Source: Pseudomonadota bacterium (GTDB lineage: Bacteria > Desulfobacterota > Desulfobacteria > Desulfobacterales > RPRI01). From it: a stretch of 64,000 nt of DNA. Numbering within the stretch: the stretch's first letter is position 1; the number at the start of each line of letters is the position of its first letter. The stretch is from contig JAHITX010000079.1 of the NCBI GenBank assembly GCA_018817425.1, positions 62,001-126,000 on the forward strand, given 5' to 3'. Of this stretch, positions 43,809-54,200 are shown in pieces. The position numbers were made by a program, and so were the translations under genes. The notes under the pieces are model-generated. The model saw only the letters and a program-made list of their open reading frames with translations. It had not been told where the DNA came from and did not search any database.

Positions 43809-45180
43809 TTTTCACATCTCCTGTAGTATTGCGGGGGACAAAACGCCATACCGGGCTCATAACAGTGTTATAAACTTCTTTGGCAAAATTGAGCATGCCT
43901 TCAAATCCTTCCAACCCGATTTTTCTCTCGTGATTATGATCGCAAAATCCCACACCAAGCTTGAATGCAACCGGGCGTTCTTTTACTCCTCCTATAAAAA
44001 TATCCACTCCCTTTTCCTTGACAAACTGTGAAAGCTCCAGCGGATTGGAATCATCAACTATTATTGTGCCCGGATCAGTAATCTCTTCAAGTTCTTCGTA
44101 GTCTTCTTTGGTGCCGGTCTGAGACCCTACCATTACTACTTTCATTCCAAGATGTCTTAATGCCTTAACCAGAGAAAAAGCCTTGAATGCCCCGCCGACA
44201 TATATGGCTGCTTTTTTTCCTTCAAGCGCTTTTTTATATTTTTTTAATTCAGGGTAAAGAACCGCAAGTTCGTCTTTAACCAGTTCCCTGGTTTTTTCTA
44301 TCATTTGGCTATCACCAAAATAATTTGCGACATCATAAAGAGCCTGGGCCATATCTTCCACACCGAAATATGAAACTCTTATAGAAGGAATACCGTAGGT
44401 TTCTTCCATCATATTTGCCAGATCCATGGTAGACCCGGAACACTGAACAACATTTAATTTTGCACCATGGGCTCTTTTTATATCTTCAACCCGCCCGTCC
44501 CCGGTGATATTGGCGACAACCTCAACACCCATACGTTTGAAATAATCTCTGATTAACCATATTTCGCCGGCAAGATTAAAGTCACCAAGGATATTAAGGC
44601 TGTATGGAGATATATCATTAGTTTCGCCTGTTCCCACCAGCCTGAAAAGGGCCCTGCACGCAGCGTTATAGCCTTCACGTTTATTACCCTTGAAGCCTTC
44701 CGACTGAACCGGAATAACCGGAATTCCCTTTTCTGCACTGACCTTGCGGCAGACTGCTTCCAGATCATCACCAATAATTCCGACTATACAGGTTGAATAG
44801 ACAAATGCCGCCTTAGGTCCATGAAGATCGATAAGATCATTTAATGCTCTATAAAGTTTTTTTTCTCCGCCGAAAATAACATCTTTTTCCTGCAGGTCGG
44901 TACTAAAACTAAGCCGGTGGAGTTCGGGACCTGATGATAGCGCCCCCCTGATATCCCAGGTATAGACTGCGCAGCCTATAGGGCCATGTACCAGATGCAG
45001 AGCATCTGCAATCGGATACAATACCACTCTGGAGCCGCAAAAAACACACGCTCTCTGGCTTATCGCTCCGGCCAGGCTGTCGCGGTTACAATCGATATTA
45101 AATGGTGATTCACCTTTGCGGTGGATCTGATTTTCTCTTTCTTCAAAAATTACAGCTGTCGATGTTTCCATTTTATTCAC
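43801..45180 (-). CDS. nifE: Nitrogenase FeMo-co scaffold NifE
   Basis: A 459-residue protein with SQRACVFCGSRVVLYPIADALHLVHGPIGC (NifE-type N-terminal cysteines), STCIVGIIGDDLEAVC and VQCSGSTMDLANMMEETYGIP. The spacing of cysteines and absence of the NifD homocitrate/FeMo-co His region distinguish it from NifD. Partner of NifN. Confidence 0.95.
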   Translation of the reverse strand: MNKMETSTAVIFEERENQIHRKGESPFNIDCNRDSLAGAISQRACVFCGSRVVLYPIADALHLVHGPIGCAVYTWDIRGALSSGPELHRLSFSTDLQEKDVIFGGEKKLYRALNDLIDLHGPKAAFVYSTCIVGIIGDDLEAVCRKVSAEKGIPVIPVQSEGFKGNKREGYNAACRALFRLVGTGETNDISPYSLNILGDFNLAGEIWLIRDYFKRMGVEVVANITGDGRVEDIKRAHGAKLNVVQCSGSTMDLANMMEETYGIPSIRVSYFGVEDMAQALYDVANYFGDSQMIEKTRELVKDELAVLYPELKKYKKALEGKKAAIYVGGAFKAFSLVKALRHLGMKVVMVGSQTGTKEDYEELEEITDPGTIIVDDSNPLELSQFVKEKGVDIFIGGVKERPVAFKLGVGFCDHNHERKIGLEGFEGMLNFAKEVYNTVMSPVWRFVPRNTTGDVKNV

Positions 45181-45200
45181 CTCATGACATCATAATACCA

Positions 45201-45503
45201 TTATGTAATCAGGTATTTTTCCGCTGCTACTCCCTCTTCAAGGGCATCCAGTATTTCATCAACTTCAGCTTCCCCGTTAATATTCCCGTACCATATTCCT
45301 TGAGGATATATGACCATGGCCGGACCATCGTCACATCGGTTCAGACAACCCGAACTGGATACCATTGCATTTAAACCCCGGTCCACCAATTCCTCCTGCA
45401 AATAGGGAATAAGATTGGGGGACTCTTTACGCAGGCATTTGCCTTTCGCTTCAATACCTCTAAAACTGCAACACACAAATATATGATAATCAGGTTTATC
45501 CAT
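45201..45503 (-). CDS. Thioredoxin-like [2Fe-2S] ferredoxin
   Basis: A 100-residue ferredoxin of the thioredoxin fold, with Cys in FVCCSFRGIEAKGKC and SSSGCLNRCDDGPAM giving the four cluster ligands. This family often occurs in nif clusters of anaerobes. It may donate electrons or serve cofactor assembly. It lies between nifK and nifE. Confidence 0.92.
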   Translation of the reverse strand: MDKPDYHIFVCCSFRGIEAKGKCLRKESPNLIPYLQEELVDRGLNAMVSSSGCLNRCDDGPAMVIYPQGIWYGNINGEAEVDEILDALEEGVAAEKYLIT

Positions 45504-45541
45504 TTTAATAACTCCCTTATTTAGACTTTCAAATTCAGATC

Positions 45542-46921
45542 TTACATTACAAGTTCAAAATCGATATCGGTAGCATCTCTATCTTTTCTATCCAAAAGCG
45601 CGTTTAATATTTTTTCCAGCAGCCGTATACCTCCTTTGTAACCCACTGTAGGAAAGTAACTATGCCCTATCCGATCCATGATTGGAAAACCATGCCTTAT
45701 AAAAGGTATGTCTTCATCCCGTGCAATATATTTTACATAAGTGTTTCCAATGAGCAGATCTACCGGCTCATTTTTAATCCACTGGTGAAAGAGATACATA
45801 TCTCCGGGCACTTTGATTTTTACTTCACCCGGAACTTCTGCTGTTATCTCCCTTAACTCCTTTTCAAACTTCTTTCCTGCCGGACTGCCTGTAACCATGT
45901 AAACAGGATGCATATCAATGGATACCAGAAATTTTGCCAGCGCCATAATCTGGTCCGGGTCTCCCACAAGGCCAACCCTCTTGCCGTAAAAATACTGGTG
46001 CATATCAGCTATAATATCTAACATCTGACCTCTTTCAAAGTTAATGGAATCCGGTACATTGACATTAGCCATGCATCTGAGGTGATCTATGAATGTATCC
46101 GTTGCATGCAAGCCGATCGGCAAATCAAGTATTTCGCATCTGACCTTGCATTTCACATCAAGCGCTTTTGCCGCCGCTCCTGAGGCATGTGGCCCCAGTG
46201 CTATGGTTCCTATGCTGCTTCCCGCCATTTTAAGCTCTTCAATTGTAACTCCCCCTTCAGGAAACATCTTATACTTTCCTGTCATTGGGCCGTTTAACAC
46301 CTTTGATGTATCGGGAAACATTATTGTCTTTATCCCCATTTCGGCTGCAAGTCTTTTCATCTCTTCCATATCCGAGGGTTCCACAAATCCGGGTATAATA
46401 TTAACAATTTTATTTTTTGATCCTGTGTATTCGGCAAAATAATCTACCATTGCACGGGTCATATTCGAAAATCCTGTAACATGCGATCCCACATAACTCG
46501 GGGTGTTTGTGTGAATAACATATTTTCCCTCAGGAATTTTCCCATCGGATCTTGCTTTATTAATTATCTGGGGCAAGTCGTCTCCGATAGTTTCTGAAAG
46601 ACATGTCGTATGAACGGCAATCACAGCAGGATTATAAACCGTAAAAATGTTGTCAATGGACTGGAGCAGGTTTGCCTGACCACCGAAAACAGAGGCTCCC
46701 TCTGTAAATGCGCTGGTCGCGGCTATAACCGGTTCCTTGTAATGACGCGTAAGCGTACTGCGGTGATAAGCATAGCATCCCTGAGAACCATGACTGTGTG
46801 GTAAACATCCGTGAATCCCGAGTGAAGCATACATGGCTCCTATAGGCTGACATGTCTTTGCCGGATTCACTGACAACGCCTTTCGTTCTTTTATTTCATC
46901 AGTTGTATGTCTTAGAAGCAT
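45542..46921 (-). CDS. nifK: Nitrogenase molybdenum-iron protein beta chain
   Basis: A 459-residue NifK with AKTCQPIGAMYASLGIHGC and HGSQGCYAYHR (P-cluster cysteines) and TTCLSETIGDDLP. It is shorter at the N-terminus than the Azotobacter protein, as in clostridial and other anaerobe nitrogenases. The 292-bp gap to nifD is much wider than usual and contains an inverted-repeat element (47012-47201). Confidence 0.97.
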   Translation of the reverse strand: MLLRHTTDEIKERKALSVNPAKTCQPIGAMYASLGIHGCLPHSHGSQGCYAYHRSTLTRHYKEPVIAATSAFTEGASVFGGQANLLQSIDNIFTVYNPAVIAVHTTCLSETIGDDLPQIINKARSDGKIPEGKYVIHTNTPSYVGSHVTGFSNMTRAMVDYFAEYTGSKNKIVNIIPGFVEPSDMEEMKRLAAEMGIKTIMFPDTSKVLNGPMTGKYKMFPEGGVTIEELKMAGSSIGTIALGPHASGAAAKALDVKCKVRCEILDLPIGLHATDTFIDHLRCMANVNVPDSINFERGQMLDIIADMHQYFYGKRVGLVGDPDQIMALAKFLVSIDMHPVYMVTGSPAGKKFEKELREITAEVPGEVKIKVPGDMYLFHQWIKNEPVDLLIGNTYVKYIARDEDIPFIRHGFPIMDRIGHSYFPTVGYKGGIRLLEKILNALLDRKDRDATDIDFELVM

Positions 46922-47011
46922 ATCTTATGTCCTCATATTATATTTAATTTTCAGGCTGATGGTTTCGATAATCAAAACAAGCAATTAATCAGATAACTAC
47001 TCAGGTTGTTA

Positions 47012-47201
47012 GGTTCACAGTTCACGGTTGGTTGCTTTGAGCCCTTCATACGCAAACCCCGGCTTCTTTGTCATACGGTACGCTTTTTGAGTCAATGTAC
47101 ATGCCGGTTGCCAAGCCTCAACATCTTCAAAACGTCCGATTTTGATCGCACTTAAATCTTAAACCGTGAACCATGGAACCGTGAACCATAAAACTGTGAA
47201 C
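47012..47201. repeat. Inverted-repeat element inserted between nifD and nifK
   Basis: GGTTCACAGTT at 47012-47022 is matched by its exact inverted copy AACTGTGAACC at 47191-47201, and internal CACGGTT / AACCGTG arms are repeated next to them. The 190-bp unit has no coding capacity and looks like a non-autonomous mobile repeat. The end of it contains TCAAAACGTCCGATTTTGAT, faintly like the other dispersed repeat. Confidence 0.7.
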
Positions 47202-47213
47202 CCGAATGTTTAC

Positions 47214-48878
47214 TTAATCGGATGCATAAGCCGCAGCCAGTTCCGGGTGAGACTGCCATGGAGCTTTCAGATATCTCCATATTTTGCTGTTGACCATACG
47301 GTCAATTTCTCTGTAAAAGTTTATAGCACCACTAAATCCGGCGTATGGTCCACCGTAGTCATAACTGTGGAGCTGTTTCATTGGAATTCCGTTTTTCTGT
47401 ACCGTATACTTCTCCTTAATGCCGGCACAATAGATGTCCGGTTTGAAAGACTCTATAAGCAGGTCGGATTCGCGCTGACTTATGTCGTCTATAATCATAG
47501 CGCCACTATCCATATCCGGCATCATGCCATCGTAGTCAGACAGTTTCAGCCCGGACTCCTCAAGCTTTGCAATCTCGGATTCATTTTTTCTCGGATTAAA
47601 TTTTTCAGGGTCAGGCTTGACATCAAGTTCTTCGATGTTTCTGCTGTCGGCATCAACTTTAATGTCGGGAAGCACTCTCCTGCCTTCATAGTCATCTCTA
47701 TGAGCAAATTCATAGCCTGCCGAGAGTGTTTTCATGCCAAGTTCGGCAAAGAGTTCCTGGTAGTGATGAGCCCTTGAGCCTCCTACAAACAGCATCGCCT
47801 TTTTCCCTTCAGTTCGGGGTCTGAATTCTTCTATTGCCTTTTTTACCGCTGGCATTTCTTCGGCAATAACTTCTTCAACCTTTGCAATCAGTTCTTCATC
47901 GCCAAAATACTGAGCAATTTTTCTTAATGATTTTGCCGTGGCATTTGCTCCGATAAAGTTAATCTTGATCCAGGGCAGGCCGTATTTTGTTTCCATCATT
48001 TCAGCGACATAATTGATGGATCTGTGACACATTATAAGATTCAGATCAGCAACATGAGCATTGGCGAATTTATCAATACTGGAATTACCGCTGAAAGTTG
48101 AAATTAAGGTAATTCCACATTTGTCAAAGATCCGCTCTATTTCAAATGCGTCTCCACCGATATTATATTCTCCCAGCAGATTAATTTTATATTTGCCGTC
48201 CCGCTCAGTATCATCAGTACCAACCACATGGGTAAAGATACCGTTATTTGCAATGTGATGGCCTGCTGACTGACTCACTCCCTTGTAACCTTCACAACTG
48301 AAACCAAAGACATTAATTCCAAGTTTTTCCTTCATTTCACGGCAAACAGTATGAATATCGTCTCCTATTAAACCCACCGGGCAGGTAGAGAAAACCGCTA
48401 TAGCCTTCGGATGGAAATTGTCATATGCTTCCTGTATGGCCAGGGCGAGTTTTTTTTCTCCTCCGAATATGATCTGTTCATCCTGCATGTCGGTAGAAAA
48501 GCAGTAAGTCATAAAATTATGATTATCCGGTGTGGTGCTCGGATCAGTCTGGTTCCTTCGTGTCAACCAGCTATAGAATCCGCATCCAATCGGGCCGTGG
48601 GTAATGTTTATAATATCTCTTGTTGGCCCCAAAACCACACCCTTGCAACCGGCATAACAGCATCCCCGCTGACCGATTAATCCCGGAACCGTCCGAACGT
48701 TTGGGCTGATATCCGCCACTTTACCGTCGCTATCAAACTTATTGATTATGATCTGCTTTGCTCTTTTTCTGGCAACTTTGGGTGGATACTGTAGTAATAT
48801 TTCTTCTTTGATTTCTTCAGGAGTATATCCATCAATCTCAAATTTTATATTTTCTTCAGGTAACGCCATTTTAAGCAT
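47214..48878 (-). CDS. nifD: Nitrogenase molybdenum-iron protein alpha chain
   Basis: A 554-residue NifD. RGCCYAGCKGVVLGPTRDIINITHGPIGC contains P-cluster ligands; GVSQSAGHHIAN carries the Gln near homocitrate; LIMCHRSINY has the FeMo-co Cys and QLHSYDYGGPYAG the FeMo-co His. These indicate a molybdenum enzyme, not Vnf/Anf. It is about 60 residues longer than the Azotobacter protein, with an insertion near residues 395-455 as in clostridial-type NifD. Confidence 0.97.
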   Translation of the reverse strand: MLKMALPEENIKFEIDGYTPEEIKEEILLQYPPKVARKRAKQIIINKFDSDGKVADISPNVRTVPGLIGQRGCCYAGCKGVVLGPTRDIINITHGPIGCGFYSWLTRRNQTDPSTTPDNHNFMTYCFSTDMQDEQIIFGGEKKLALAIQEAYDNFHPKAIAVFSTCPVGLIGDDIHTVCREMKEKLGINVFGFSCEGYKGVSQSAGHHIANNGIFTHVVGTDDTERDGKYKINLLGEYNIGGDAFEIERIFDKCGITLISTFSGNSSIDKFANAHVADLNLIMCHRSINYVAEMMETKYGLPWIKINFIGANATAKSLRKIAQYFGDEELIAKVEEVIAEEMPAVKKAIEEFRPRTEGKKAMLFVGGSRAHHYQELFAELGMKTLSAGYEFAHRDDYEGRRVLPDIKVDADSRNIEELDVKPDPEKFNPRKNESEIAKLEESGLKLSDYDGMMPDMDSGAMIIDDISQRESDLLIESFKPDIYCAGIKEKYTVQKNGIPMKQLHSYDYGGPYAGFSGAINFYREIDRMVNSKIWRYLKAPWQSHPELAAAYASD

Positions 48879-48923
48879 CTCCTCTTTTACAATACTTGTT
48901 GGTTCTTCAATTCACATGTCATC

Positions 48924-49304
48924 TCAAATATCATCTAAAACATCATCACCGCTTTCACCTGTTCTTACGCGCACCGCATCAAGGCATGGCATTACACAAA
49001 TAATTCCGTCTCCCTGTTTTCCTGTTTTGTTGACTTTCATTATCGTTTTTACGGTTTTTTTCACAAGTTTATTAGGAACAGTGATAATTAAGATACGTTT
49101 TGGTATAAGCCTGTTGCTCTGCCCTAAAAGTGAAACGGCCTCTTCATAACCTTTTTCTGCTCCTTTGAGCAGTTGAAGATCTATCAAACCTTTACCCCGT
49201 CCAAGGACGCTTCCCGCAGTTATTGAGGAAATACCCGCTTCGGAAAGGGTGATTTTTGTCTGGTTCATCATGTTCATTCGGATAATAGCCAATATTTCCT
49301 TCAT
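48924..49304 (-). CDS. nifI2: Nitrogenase-specific PII protein NifI2
   Basis: A 126-residue PII-family protein (KEILAIIRMNMMNQTKITL, then GSVLGRGKGLIDLQ). It sits between nifI1 and nifD, the diagnostic position. With NifI1 it forms a complex that binds NifDK and shuts off nitrogen fixation when ammonium is available, sensing 2-oxoglutarate. Its start overlaps the nifI1 stop (ATGA). Confidence 0.95.
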   Translation of the reverse strand: MKEILAIIRMNMMNQTKITLSEAGISSITAGSVLGRGKGLIDLQLLKGAEKGYEEAVSLLGQSNRLIPKRILIITVPNKLVKKTVKTIMKVNKTGKQGDGIICVMPCLDAVRVRTGESGDDVLDDI

Positions 49305-49657
49305 ATTTTCACCTCTTCAATATTACCTCCGGCATCCTCTTTTATGCCTGAACTGATGGTATAAACTTCCTCTACAGGCACAATAAATATCTTTCCATCA
49401 CCATAAGCGCCCTTATCTCCGCTACGTGCCGCTTTTAATATTGTTTTAATGGCAAACTCCTTGTCCTTTTCCTTTATAAGGGTAAGCAGCATTTCTTTAG
49501 GGATCTCATCATAGGTAATTTCTCCGATTTTAATTCCCCGCTGCTTCCCGCGGCCGACAACCGAAATCTTTGTGACACCCGGAAAGCCTGCTTCCATCAA
49601 TGCAGCTAGTACAGCGTCAACTTTTTCCGGCCTTACAATAGATCTGATCATAATCAT
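49301..49657 (-). CDS. nifI1: Nitrogenase-specific PII protein NifI1
   Basis: A 118-residue PII protein beginning MIMIRSIVRPEKVDAVLAALMEAGFPGVTK and with VVGRGKQRGIKIGE before the T-loop and GDGKIFIVPVEEVYTISSG. The T-loop lacks the uridylylated Tyr motif of GlnB, as expected for NifI. It lies 18 bp after nifH. Confidence 0.95.
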   Translation of the reverse strand: MIMIRSIVRPEKVDAVLAALMEAGFPGVTKISVVGRGKQRGIKIGEITYDEIPKEMLLTLIKEKDKEFAIKTILKAARSGDKGAYGDGKIFIVPVEEVYTISSGIKEDAGGNIEEVKI

Positions 49658-49675
49658 GATTATTTCCTTTCTTAT

Positions 49676-50539
<864 letters not shown>

Positions 50540-50554
50540 TTAATTCTACTTATT

Positions 50555-50569
50555 ACAATAGTTATGCCA
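50555..50569 (-). promoter_or_regulatory. Weak sigma-54-like site upstream of nifH
   Basis: On the minus strand TGGCAT, five bases, TTGT fits the -24/-12 spacing, but the conserved C at -12 is T. No clear TGT-N10-ACA NifA site was found. The call is tentative. Confidence 0.3.
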
Positions 50570-50800
50570 CAAGAAATTAAATCCGATTAAATGCTTTTAA
50601 ATGCTATATATTATTATATAATATTGGTTCATTACTGATAAATACAGGTTTTATGAGGGCATTTATATGATACAAAATTGTATTATATATGCCTTGCTAC
50701 TACATTTATGTAATTATAATATTGTATAAAACTTTTTATCTACTTTAATGTAAGGGTGGAAGAAAATCAGGGAGAAGACCAAAGAAGAATAAATAAAGTA

Positions 50801-50832
50801 TCAAAATAATGACACTGGTGTCATTATTTTGA
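50801..50832. promoter_or_regulatory. Perfect 32-bp palindrome in the nifH upstream region
   Basis: TCAAAATAATGACAC (50801-50815) and its exact complement (50818-50832) flank a two-base TG centre. It lies about 300 bp upstream of nifH and could be an operator or a hairpin terminator for transcripts coming from the CHAT gene. Otherwise 50501-50908 is very AT-rich and empty. Confidence 0.65.
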
Positions 50833-50908
50833 GCTTGATGCAAATGGAATGAAATCTGTAAAGTATATATTAATGAAAAACAAAATAATTATCTAACTAT
50901 AACTATCT

Positions 50909-51154
50909 TTATTTATTGCTTTTATAATTACCTACAATTAAAATTAAATAAAAAGTGCGGATTGGCAAGTTATTTGCTTTATATTTAAATGAAGCTCGTA
51001 ATTCTCTTCTTTTCTCCTTAGCGGTCAGTTGGATTAATTCTGGCTGGCCGCTCTCCTTTATAGATCTGGAATAAGATATGAAGTTTTTTATTGTCGGATG
51101 TTTTATCTTCAAGTGTGAAAAATCGGCTGGTATTGTTATTTTATATATTTCCAT
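50909..51154 (-). CDS. Possible small protein of unknown function
   Basis: An 81-residue frame starting MEIYKITIPADFSHLKIKH, rich in Lys and Glu, with LTAKEKRRELRASF in the middle. Codon choice in the first 60 codons looks plausible, but the ribosome-binding site is poor and I recognise no family. It follows the CHAT gene by 54 bp on the same strand. It may be spurious or a decayed fragment. Confidence 0.3.
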   Translation of the reverse strand: MEIYKITIPADFSHLKIKHPTIKNFISYSRSIKESGQPELIQLTAKEKRRELRASFKYKANNLPIRTFYLILIVGNYKSNK

Positions 51155-51208
51155 AGAGCCAGTTAGGTAAAATTATAGACTAAACTGTCATGTCTCTATT
51201 ACTACCCT

Positions 51209-54200
51209 TTATTCTATCGTTTCCAATAAGAGCTTCTTCTGTATTTCAGAGCAAAATGGTTTCAGTGTGTTAACGATTTTATCCCGCTGATCCGGCAATC
51301 TCCGGAGCAGAGTGGTTGGCAGTCCAATGGCGGCCGGATCATCTACATCTTTTAACAGAATGGATAATCCCTTCAAAACAAGGTCAAGTTCCGCCAACAG
51401 CAATTCGTCTGAACCGGCTAAAATAATCGCTGCGGCTTCGTCCAGCAACACGGTTTGAAGTTCATCCGGAACCGGATGTGACAGATCTTCATGTAAAACA
51501 ATTCGTCCGTTTTGTTCATTGCAATCTTGTAGTATATCCTTAATATCTTCTGCCACCCTCTTGACCAATGCCTTAAATCCGGCAAGCCTGGGTCTTAAGT
51601 CCTTAATCTGTTCAGACGGCATGTTTTCCGGCATCTCAAGCGCAGTTGGGTTTTCAAGCTCCAGACCGGGCCTGCCCATCGTGACAGCTAATTGAGTAAG
51701 AATCCCTTGTGTGGAAATTAATAATGCCATGCGCTGAGCCAGATGAACAAACACCACCTTAGAAACAGAGGAAATGCCGTATAAAAGCCCATAAGTCCAG
51801 TCTTTAAGCATTTCTGGCGTTACTTTCGCTTTTTGGTTTTTATGCTCTGAATCAGGCTCGGGCTCATGTTTAAGACCGCCTTTCAACTTTGCAATCACTG
51901 CCTGCGCACCCTGTAATGTGGGATGCGAAGCATCAAATACCTGTTTCAACAAAAATTCAGCTTCTATGGCCATGTCCAGGGCTTTTTGGGCGTTACGGTC
52001 GGATTCCAGCTGCGCATACAAATACAGGACATTGCCGGTATGAAAAGGATGCCCCATAATTCTTGCAATGGATAAAGATTGATCCATTTCCCTGCAAGCC
52101 TGATCAATTTGCCCCATCTTTGCCAATGTCATTGACAGGTTTGTCCGGGTGGGAAGTGAGCTGGGATGTTCGTCACTCCCGTAAATCTCCTTTTTGATAT
52201 TAAGTGATTTGTTATAAGCTTCAACAGCCTCTTCATTCCGACCCAGGTGAACAAGAGTGTTGGCAAGACCTGCAAGCGATGAGGCATATTCAGGATGTGT
52301 TACTGTTCCGTAAACCTGCCTTGTGATAACTAATGATTTATTAAAAGCCTCAACAGCTTCTTCATGTCGGGCCAGGTGAACAAGAGCGACTGCAAGACCA
52401 TAAAGCGATGAGGTGTATTCAGGGTGTACTTCAGTTTTGTATATCTGCTTTTTGATAACTAGTGATTTATTATAAGCCTCAAAGGCTTCTTCATATCGGC
52501 TCATATGATCAAGAGCATTGGCAAGACCATGAAGCGATGAGGCGTATTCAGGGTGTACTTCTGTTCCGTAAACCTGTTTTGTCATAACTAGTGATTTATT
52601 ATAAGTCTCAACAGCCTCTTCGTATCGACCCAGGTTATAAAGAGCGCCTGCAAGACCGTTAAGTAATGATACGTATTCAGGTCGTACTTCTGTCTCATAA
52701 ACCTGCTTTGTGATAACCAGTGATTTATTATAAGCCTCAACGGCTTCTTTGTATCGGCCCAGACGATCAAGAGCGCCGGCAAGACCATGAAGTGATACAG
52801 CGTATTCAGGTCGTGTTTCTGTTTCATAAACCTGCTTTGTGATAACCAGTGATTTATTATAAGCCTCAACGGCTTCTTTGTATCGGCCCAGACGATCAAG
52901 AACATCGGCAAGACCGTGAAGCGAGGCAGCGTATGAAGAGTGTGTTTCTGTTCCATAAACCTGCTTAGTGATAACTAGTGATTTATTATAAGCTTCGGCG
53001 GACTCTTCATATTGGCCCAAATTATAAAGTGCGTTGGCAAGACCGTGAAGCCCCTGAACCTCGGCAATTCCTGCTGTTTCACGTTTACGGGCGGATTCAA
53101 TTATTTCCTGATAATCGGCGGCGGCAAGCTCATATCGGCCAAGAGCATTATGAAGATTGCCTCTTATTGAAAGAAGACTTTCTGCTAAATCACTTACAGG
53201 GGAAAGGGCAATAACCGAATCCAGCACTTTCCCGGATTCTGCATAACGAGATGTAGTATAGTAATGACTTACCAGATCGGCAGCCGTGGGAGCTGCCACA
53301 TCGGCCTTTCCGGCCTTTACCAGATGATAAACTGCTTCTTCTGCAAAAACCAAACGTTTTTCAGTTTTAAAGGCTTCTTTGTACCAAAGTCCGATGCATA
53401 AATGGTCTTTAGGCAGTGCAAAACCGCAAAGCTTTTCTGCAAAGCAGCTCACACTATCCTGCATTCCGTAAAATTTGCCGGAATATTTTGAGATCAGACC
53501 CAAGCTTTCAAGCCTTTGAGTTTGGTTTCCGAAAGTTTTTACCGCATCCATAGGAGCGGGACACCTTAATGTGGTTAAGATCCGCAACTGATCTCTGGCT
53601 GTATCATCGAGCCTTTTCCAGATATGCGATAACATAAGGTCTTCGTTGGCCGATTTTTCATCTGTCTGGGGCAAGGCATCTTTAATCGCAGCTTGCCATC
53701 TTGCATCTGAAATATCATCTTCGGATGTAAGGGGATCAAAAATTTCTTTAAACAGGCCTTCAAGATAGATCATTGTTCGTGCATGGCCGTTTAGCCATTT
53801 GATGATTTTCTTTTTATGTGCATGTGGAATTTGCCGCAGGTATGGAAACCAACGCATCATACGCTCGATTTCTGATGGGCGCAGCAAGCCTACCTGAAAA
53901 TTATCTTTTCTTTCAAGCTCTTTTAATAAATAGCGGGTTGTGGCTATCAGCGTGAGCGGGCCGCCATAAACAGCACCTGAGACTGCGATTTGCCACCATT
54001 TTTCAATTTCGGAAGATGCCCAGGCTCCAAGATCGCTGTTTTCGGAATCTGTTTTTATCTGAAGCGATTCGGCATTGTCCAGATATATAAGCCAGGGTTC
54101 TTTAATAGCTGTAATCATTTCGCCAAGCAATATTTTAGGGTCTTGATTTTGTTTATGCGTTTCCAGTATGTTTACCAGGATATCGGGAAATGCATCCTGT

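Noticed and set aside
47124-47150. Possible sixth copy of the dispersed palindromic repeat
   Set aside because: Only about 20 bases (TCAAAACGTCCGATTTTGAT) resemble the family; the rest belongs to a different inverted-repeat element.
47166-47777. 203-codon plus-strand frame
   Set aside because: Lies opposite the 3' part of nifD and the inverted-repeat element; no independent support.
52109-53011. Regular 129-bp repeats considered as a CRISPR array
   Set aside because: The unit is an in-frame 43-residue TPR within one gene, with no repeat-spacer structure.
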